Source: an uncultured Clostridia bacterium (GTDB taxonomy: Bacteria; Bacillota; Clostridia; Christensenellales; Borkfalkiaceae). Taken from it: a DNA stretch of 9,276 nt. Both the position numbers and the translations under genes were made by a program. Each line of letters starts with the position of its first letter. Position 1 is the first letter of the stretch. Location: the NCBI GenBank assembly GCA_958419945.1, contig CATZIC010000070.1, positions 1-9,276 of the forward strand. Direction: 5' to 3'. Below, in pieces: positions 5,714-9,276 of this stretch. The notes below the pieces were generated by a model. That model was not told the DNA's origin and made no database searches. It was given only the letters and a program-made list of their open reading frames with translations.

Positions 5714-6179
5714 CCCGCTTGTAAAAAAGAGGAATTCCCGAATTTTCTGCTTTTATCTTGATAACTTTTTGAATTTTTTTAATTTTCCTGCCCTTTTAAT
5801 GCCCGTTTCATTATTATATATGTGATTCCTCGAAAGGAAATAAATTGCACCGGCAATCCAACTCGCAGTCAGGCGAATATCACTGCGAAGCAATATCGCT
5901 CGTTCGCTTGCGAACTTCAAATAGTTACTTCAAATCCGCAATACGGCGCTACCGTAATTCATGGGCAGCCATTTTATACGAAGTAATTTCATAACGAAGC
6001 TATATCATTGCCGAGGGTATAACTGCCTTCGGCTAGCACTTTTTGGGTAAATTTTGAAAAAAGTTAGGGATTTTTAGCCACCGCAATTTTGATACAAAGC
6101 GTGAACGAATTAAATTCTTCTTTTTTAATACTCAAAAACTCGAAAAATCCGTAAAATCGCTGATAAATAAAGTGATTTT
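5483..6179. repeat. 18-bp inverted repeat flanking cluster B
   Basis: AAAATCACTTTATTTATC at 5483-5500 reappears as its exact reverse complement GATAAATAAAGTGATTTT at 6162-6179, enclosing about 660 bp that contain two DnaA-like sites and hairpin cluster B but no gene. An exact 18-bp match is unlikely by chance even in AT-rich DNA. No transposase frame lies inside. Confidence 0.7.
5850..6033. repeat. Hairpin-rich repeat cluster B
   Basis: Second, diverged copy of the cluster A architecture about 580 bp downstream. It contains GTTCGC/GCGAAC (5902-5915), TACGG/CCGTA (5942-5956) and GCCGAGG/CC(T)TCGGC (6010-6033), joined by linkers shared with cluster A. An extra GAATATCACTGCGAAGCAATATCG stretch, itself a near palindrome, precedes it (about 5875-5898). 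No coding frame is convincing. Confidence 0.65.
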
Positions 6180-6290
6180 TAAAGTTTTTACAAAAATTTA
6201 CAAAAAATGGTACTTAAATAAATTGGTACAAATGTTCTAATAAAAACTCAAAAAAACTTTAAAATTTTTTTAAAAAAATCACGAAAGTGG
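6034..6290. other. AT-rich region upstream of mraZ with no gene
   Basis: About 250 bp dominated by A and T tracts that run up to the mraZ promoter. A direct repeat GGTAC..GGTAC (6210-6230) is the only small motif noted besides the right arm of the 18-bp inverted repeat. The A/T runs just ahead of the -35 could act as an UP element. Confidence 0.4.
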
Positions 6291-6319
6291 TTGATTATGG
6301 CTAATTTTTATGCTATAAT
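6284..6319 (+). promoter_or_regulatory. mraZ promoter with possible MraZ box
   Basis: TTGATT (6291-6296), 17-bp spacer, extended -10 TGCTATAAT (6311-6319). Directly ahead of the -35 is AAAGTGG (6284-6290), which resembles the AAAGTGG-type MraZ operator reported upstream of mollicute dcw clusters. MraZ normally binds several spaced copies; I see only one clear copy, so autoregulation here is inference. Confidence 0.7.
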
Positions 6320-6351
6320 CGTATTGTCATCAAAAAAAGGAGGGTACGAAT

Positions 6352-6798
6352 ATGTTTTTTGGCACCTATTTCCACCAAATCGACGCAAAAAACAGAATAC
6401 GAATTCCCTCCAAATTCAGTAAGGAACTTGGCTCTACTTACGTTATCGGCCGTTCTGCGATGGAGGGCACTCTTGCTATTTATAGTAAAGAGGATTTTGA
6501 CAGGATTTCAAAAAAGCATCATTCTCCCTTCAATAAGCAGCTTGAGATGGCTTATAGCATGTTCTTCGGGTATTATTTCGAAGTAACCGAAGATTCGCAG
6601 GGAAGGCTTCAGTTAACCGACGCAATAAGAAAACTTTTCAACCTTGACAAAAACGAGAAAGATATAGTTTTCGTAGGCGCACAGGACCATATCAATTTGA
6701 TGAGCAAGTCAAAACACGAAAAGATGTTCGAAGAAATGTCTTTCGACGCCGCTTTAGAGTATTTAAACAATGCTTACGAAGGGTCGAAGGAAGACTGA
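6352..6798 (+). CDS. mraZ: Transcriptional regulator MraZ
   Basis: DNA-binding regulator at the head of division/cell-wall clusters, known to form ring-shaped oligomers and to control its own operon. Its 148 residues are the usual length. Two SpoVT/AbrB-like halves are visible, with motifs DAKNRIRIP (residues 11-19) and DSQGRLQL (81-88). The family consensus is D-x-K/x-G-R; the first copy has Asn in place of the Gly, the second keeps Gly-Arg. The opening MFFGTYFHQIDAKNR is typical. The ATG sits behind AGGAGGG (6338-6344) at 7-nt spacing and a good promoter. It is the first gene of mraZ-rsmH-ftsL-PBP. Confidence 0.97.
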   Translation: MFFGTYFHQIDAKNRIRIPSKFSKELGSTYVIGRSAMEGTLAIYSKEDFDRISKKHHSPFNKQLEMAYSMFFGYYFEVTEDSQGRLQLTDAIRKLFNLDKNEKDIVFVGAQDHINLMSKSKHEKMFEEMSFDAALEYLNNAYEGSKED

Positions 6799-6831
6799 TT
6801 TAGGGTAAAACGTCGATTCACAAAAATTCAC

Positions 6832-6881
6832 CGCCAAAAACTTTAGGTATAAAAACGCCAAAAACTTTCGGCAAAAAGTTT
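6832..6881 (+). repeat. 24-bp-period repeat before rsmH
   Basis: CGCCAAAAACTTT occurs at 6832-6844 and 6856-6868 (period 24), followed by a related CGGCAAAAAGTTT at 6869-6881 that forms an inverted AAACTTT/AAAGTTT pair with the second copy. It fills most of the 107-nt mraZ-rsmH gap. Either a regulatory site or a small tandem duplication. Confidence 0.6.
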
Positions 6882-6905
6882 ACGAACCAAAAACACGGAT
6901 TGCAA

Positions 6906-7835
6906 ATGGAATACAAACATCTTCCCGTAATGCTTAAAGAATGCATGGAAGGGTTAAACATAAAAGAGGGCGGCATTTATTTTGACGGAACTTTGGGGGC
7001 AGCCGGACACACGAGCGAGATTTTGCGTCATAACGGCACCAAAGTCATAGCGACAGATCTTGATACGGCCTCTTTAAAAAACGCCGAAAAAATTAAGGCG
7101 CAGTTTCCCGGACGGCTTATAGCGGTACACGACAACTTCAAGAACTTTACCGAAATCTCCGATAATTTAGGGGTTAAAGGATATGACGGTATCTTGCTTG
7201 ATCTTGGTGTATCAAGTCCGCAAATCGACGATAGGTCAAGAGGGTTCAGCTATTTAGGGAAAGACGAACCGCTCGACATGAAAATGAATCCCGATGGCGA
7301 GTTTTCCGCTTACGATATAGTAAACGGTTACAGCGAAAGGGAATTAAGCAGGATACTTAAAGAGTACGGCGAAGAAAGATTCCACGCAAAAATTGCGGAA
7401 AACATAGTTTTAAGGCGAAAAACCAAAAAAATAGTTACTTGCGGAGAACTTAACGAGATAATCGATAGGTCCATACCCGCAAAATTCAAAGTTGACGGGC
7501 ATCCGTCCAAGCGCACCTATCAGGCGCTTCGGATAGAGGTAAACGGAGAACTTGATGGGCTGTATGAAGCGGTTGTCGCCATGGGGGAAAGACTAAATAA
7601 GGGCGGAAGGCTTGCGGTTATAACCTTCCAGTCGCTCGAAGATAAGATTATAAAAAGTGCTTACAAATATCTTGAAGCAGATTGCATATGTGATAAAAGT
7701 TTACCGGTATGCGTGTGTGGGAAAAAGAAAATCGTAAACGTAATAACCGCAAAACCCATCCTCTCGGACGAACAAGAGCTGGACCGTAATCCGAGGGCGA
7801 AAAGCGCAAAATTAAGGGTGTGCGAAAGGGTTTAA
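6906..7835 (+). CDS. rsmH: 16S rRNA (cytosine-1402-N4)-methyltransferase RsmH
   Basis: SAM-dependent enzyme (MraW) that methylates N4 of C1402 in the ribosomal decoding centre. From the ATG at 6906 it has 309 residues, the usual length; that start (MEYKHLPVML) matches the family better than a TTG 6 nt upstream. Motifs: SAM-binding FDGTLGAAGHT (27-36), DLGVSSPQIDDRSRGFSY (99-116), PLDMKMN, EYGEERFHAKIA, SKRTYQALRIEVNGEL (201-216), the CICDK..PVCVCGKK segment (260-275) and the C-terminal NPRAKSAKLRV. The family SFHSLEDR reads TFQSLEDK (240-247), a conservative departure. No convincing Shine-Dalgarno precedes the ATG. The gene is 107 nt after mraZ and 53 nt before the ftsL-like gene, as expected in a dcw operon. 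Confidence 0.97.
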   Translation: MEYKHLPVMLKECMEGLNIKEGGIYFDGTLGAAGHTSEILRHNGTKVIATDLDTASLKNAEKIKAQFPGRLIAVHDNFKNFTEISDNLGVKGYDGILLDLGVSSPQIDDRSRGFSYLGKDEPLDMKMNPDGEFSAYDIVNGYSERELSRILKEYGEERFHAKIAENIVLRRKTKKIVTCGELNEIIDRSIPAKFKVDGHPSKRTYQALRIEVNGELDGLYEAVVAMGERLNKGGRLAVITFQSLEDKIIKSAYKYLEADCICDKSLPVCVCGKKKIVNVITAKPILSDEQELDRNPRAKSAKLRVCERV

Positions 7836-7888
7836 AATACTGAATTCGGTCGGCGAGAATATTTTTGAAGGAGAAAAAATAATATATT

Positions 7889-8650
7889 ATGGAAAATAAT
7901 TATAGCACCTCCCCAAAGTATAGCCGTGGTTATGCTGAACCGGAGAACGAATATAACTCAAAATACGACGAGGGAAGAGCGCAGTCCAAATCTACGGGCT
8001 TTGCAGACAGCCTCGAAAATCATTTTTACTATGACCGTCCCGCAGTATCGCAGGACAGAATGCAAAGTAGCGGATACGCAAATTACGATTCCGCAAAAAA
8101 CTATGCCGCATATGAAGAAAGAAGAGAAGAAAGGGAGGTAAGAACCGCCCCGACTCGTGATAGCGGAAGCTATACCGCTCCAAATCGCAGTAGTTATGAA
8201 AGGGACTATTACGACGGCGCGGAAGAAAAGATTCAGCAAAATCTTTCCACTCGCTATGCGGAAACACGTGAAAAGGAAACCGGCTACGGCATGTCTTATA
8301 CCGGCGAAGTAGATTCTATGCCCTCGGCAACCACCATGGAATACCAACATCAGGGCGAAAATCTTGAAAATTACCATGAAAAAGGTGAATCCGTCGATAA
8401 GCAGTACACCATAAACACAAAGGGTAAAATCCTTATTGCGGTTTATGCGCTCGTCGTGGTAACCGTGTTTGCACTCATCATTTTAAACACGAGGCTTTTA
8501 AAGACCATGAACGCTTCCTACGCATTAAAGCAAACGGAAATCAGCAGGCTTTCAAAAGAAGTCGACGACCTTCACAAGGAACTTAACTACGTTTCTTCCG
8601 ACGAAGTTATCGAAGAAAAGGCTGAAGAAAAGGGCATGATCAAAGGCTAA
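7889..8650 (+). CDS. ftsL: FtsL-like bitopic division protein with long Tyr-rich N-terminal tail
   Basis: By position (after rsmH, before a class B PBP) and layout this is the FtsL/DivIC-type division protein that bridges the divisome and septal synthesis. One membrane helix (residues 181-200, ILIAVYALVVVTVFALIILN) is followed by an external coiled coil (about 207-235, EISRLSKEVDDLHKEL) and the typical A-E-KGM ending. Unusually, about 180 cytoplasmic residues precede the helix. This tail is low-complexity, charged, predicted disordered and has 21 tyrosines in its first 176 residues; typical FtsL tails are a few dozen residues. GAAGGAG (7867-7873) lies 15 nt from the ATG, longer than ideal; no better start exists in frame. 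Sequence identity to FtsL is weak, so the name rests on topology and context. Confidence 0.8.
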   Translation: MENNYSTSPKYSRGYAEPENEYNSKYDEGRAQSKSTGFADSLENHFYYDRPAVSQDRMQSSGYANYDSAKNYAAYEERREEREVRTAPTRDSGSYTAPNRSSYERDYYDGAEEKIQQNLSTRYAETREKETGYGMSYTGEVDSMPSATTMEYQHQGENLENYHEKGESVDKQYTINTKGKILIAVYALVVVTVFALIILNTRLLKTMNASYALKQTEISRLSKEVDDLHKELNYVSSDEVIEEKAEEKGMIKG

Positions 8651-8858
8651 TTTGCGTTAGTTTTAAACATAAAAAAGCGGCTTGAAGTTCGATAAAGCCG
8701 TGTAAAATCTTAAAAACACTCCGATTTTTCGGGCAAAACACTAAAGAGGTTATCCGCTGAAAATTTAAGCGATAACCTTTTTGTTTTGCGAAAAAGTCAG
8801 TTTTTTAAAAGGTTTTACTTCCTTTACGAAAGAGGTTGTTTTATAGGAGATTACAGCA
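8651..8858. other. ftsL-PBP intergenic region
   Basis: Two hundred bases without a gene inside what is usually a tight operon. It holds a hairpin CGGCTT/AAGCCG (8678-8700; followed by CTTTTTT only on the minus strand), the terminator at 8743-8787 and copy 1 of the TTTACGAAAGAGGTT repeat (8823-8841). No clear sigma-A promoter is seen for the PBP gene. Confidence 0.7.
8743..8787 (+). terminator. Intrinsic terminator after the ftsL-like gene
   Basis: AGGTTAT (8747-8753) pairs with ATAACCT (8772-8778), continued by CGCT/AGCG past one bulged C, loop of 9 nt, then TTTTTGTTTT. It lies inside the division cluster, ahead of the PBP gene, so it should be conditional or leaky if that gene depends on the mraZ promoter. 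Confidence 0.7.
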
Positions 8859-8900
8859 ATTACACAGTTTTCCATATCTGTTTTACGAAAGAGGTTATTT
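8823..8900 (+). repeat. Direct repeat TTTACGAAAGAGGTT
   Basis: TTTACGAAAGAGGTTGTTT (8823-8841) and TTTACGAAAGAGGTTATTT (8882-8900) agree at 18 of 19 positions, 59 bp apart. The AAAGAGGTTAT core also forms the left arm of the terminator at 8743-8753. The second copy lies in PBP coding sequence and is the left arm of another hairpin. Confidence 0.75.
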
Positions 8901-9276
8901 GCGTATTTTTGCGCAATAACCCTTCTTTTTTTAATAATACTTATAAGGGTGTTTTACGTGGAAGTAATCGCTTCCGACAGCTTGCAGGAAAAGGCAATCG
9001 ACCAGTGGACCCGTGAACTTCCTGTAAAGGCGGAAAGAGGTAAAATTCTTTCTATAGACGGCAAAGTGCTTGCTGCAAACGCCCCCTCGTATGCAGTGTT
9101 CGTAAGGACCCGTTCGGTAAAAGACCCCGACCGCGTTTCCGAGGTTTTAAGCGACCTTTTCGGTATCGACAAAGAGGGTTTGCGTCAAAAAATAATCAAA
9201 AAATCCACTTCGGAAATTACCGTAAAACGGCAGGTTACGAGGACGGACATATTAAAACTTACCGAATACGACCTTG
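8859..9276 (+). CDS. Class B penicillin-binding protein (FtsI/SpoVD type), 3' end outside window
   Basis: Septal transpeptidase that cross-links peptidoglycan; only the first 139 codons are present. A membrane anchor (residues about 13-30, LFAYFCAITLLFFLIILI) leads into RVFYVEVIASDSLQEKAIDQW and RELPVKAERGKILSIDGKVLAAN, the family N-terminal pattern (A--Q----L-V-A-RG-I-D--G--LA-N). The frame is open after a TAG at 8844-8846 and has no ATG, GTG or TTG before the anchor. ATT at 8859 is taken as start: AGGAG (8845-8849) lies 9 nt upstream and the resulting N-terminus looks natural. GTG at 8949 or 8958 would delete the anchor. Which of FtsI/PbpB or SpoVD it is needs the C-terminus (PASTA domains). 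Confidence 0.9.
   Translation, partial: MTQFSISVLRKRLFAYFCAITLLFLIILIRVFYVEVIASDSLQEKAIDQWTRELPVKAERGKILSIDGKVLAANAPSYAVFVRTRSVKDPDRVSEVLSDLFGIDKEGLRQKIIKKSTSEITVKRQVTRTDILKLTEYDL
8888..8932 (+). terminator. Terminator-like hairpin inside the PBP start
   Basis: GGTTATT (8893-8899) pairs with AATAACC (8915-8921), extended by GCG/CGC past a bulged T, with an 8-nt loop; T7 follows 4 nt later (8926-8932). It lies over codons 11-25 of the PBP, including the membrane-anchor codons. It shares its arms with the terminator at 8743-8787. Either a regulatory attenuator or a coincidence of T-rich anchor codons. Confidence 0.4.

Noticed and set aside
5643..5825. 60-codon plus-strand frame in the rpsT-mraZ gap
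   Set aside because: No Shine-Dalgarno, Phe/Leu/Asn-rich from AT-rich DNA, contains a perfect DnaA-box 9-mer and a hairpin; no protein-like features.
5290..6033. CRISPR array
   Set aside because: Hairpin units are not identical direct repeats with regular unique spacers; arms differ and spacing is irregular, and no cas gene is present.
8786..9016. 76-codon plus-strand frame overlapping the PBP start
   Set aside because: Runs out of frame over the PBP N-terminus, whose own frame gives clear family sequence; considered as a frameshifted PBP start but its translation has no PBP or anchor character.

Overview
The window reads as chromosomal DNA of a low-to-moderate GC Gram-positive bacterium, most likely a Clostridia-type Bacillota. 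The evidence is textbook sigma-A promoters (two perfect TTGACA-N17-TATAAT matches), AAGGAG/AGGAGG ribosome binding sites, Sec/lipoprotein signal peptides, an fhs gene, and a division (dcw) cluster that opens mraZ-rsmH-ftsL-class B PBP. The class-level placement is inference; no rRNA or marker gene fixes it further.

Left part (1-3700, plus strand): the 3' portion of an alanine-racemase-family gene cut by the window edge, then fhs (formate-tetrahydrofolate ligase) behind its own consensus promoter, then an unrecognised 250-residue exported, probable lipoprotein, ending at a bidirectional terminator. Facing it on the minus strand (3719-4222) is a second unrecognised lipoprotein. Its 170-nt leader carries a consensus promoter, a T8/G8 homopolymer junction, a short leader ORF and an intrinsic terminator, so it looks like an attenuated gene.

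Middle part (4320-6350): mostly non-coding. It holds a strong minus-strand terminator, a 110-bp nested imperfect palindrome of unknown nature, and rpsT (ribosomal protein S20, minus strand). A 1.2-kb AT-rich gap then separates rpsT from the divergent mraZ. The gap holds two related hairpin-rich repeat clusters (A about 5290-5454, B about 5850-6033), three DnaA-box-like 9-mers between them, and an 18-bp inverted repeat (5483-5500 / 6162-6179).

Right part (6352-9276, plus strand): the start of the division and cell-wall cluster. MraZ (regulator), RsmH (16S rRNA m4C1402 methyltransferase), an FtsL-like bitopic protein with an unusually long tyrosine-rich N-terminal tail, and the 5' part of a class B penicillin-binding protein. 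The PBP frame has no ATG/GTG/TTG ahead of its membrane anchor; an ATT codon behind an AGGAG site is the best start. The ftsL-PBP junction contains two terminator-like hairpins sharing the same arms, one of them inside the first PBP codons.

The genes present are housekeeping. The unusual content is mainly regulatory and structural: the repeat/palindrome regions, the attenuator-like leaders, and the lineage-specific tail on the FtsL-like protein.
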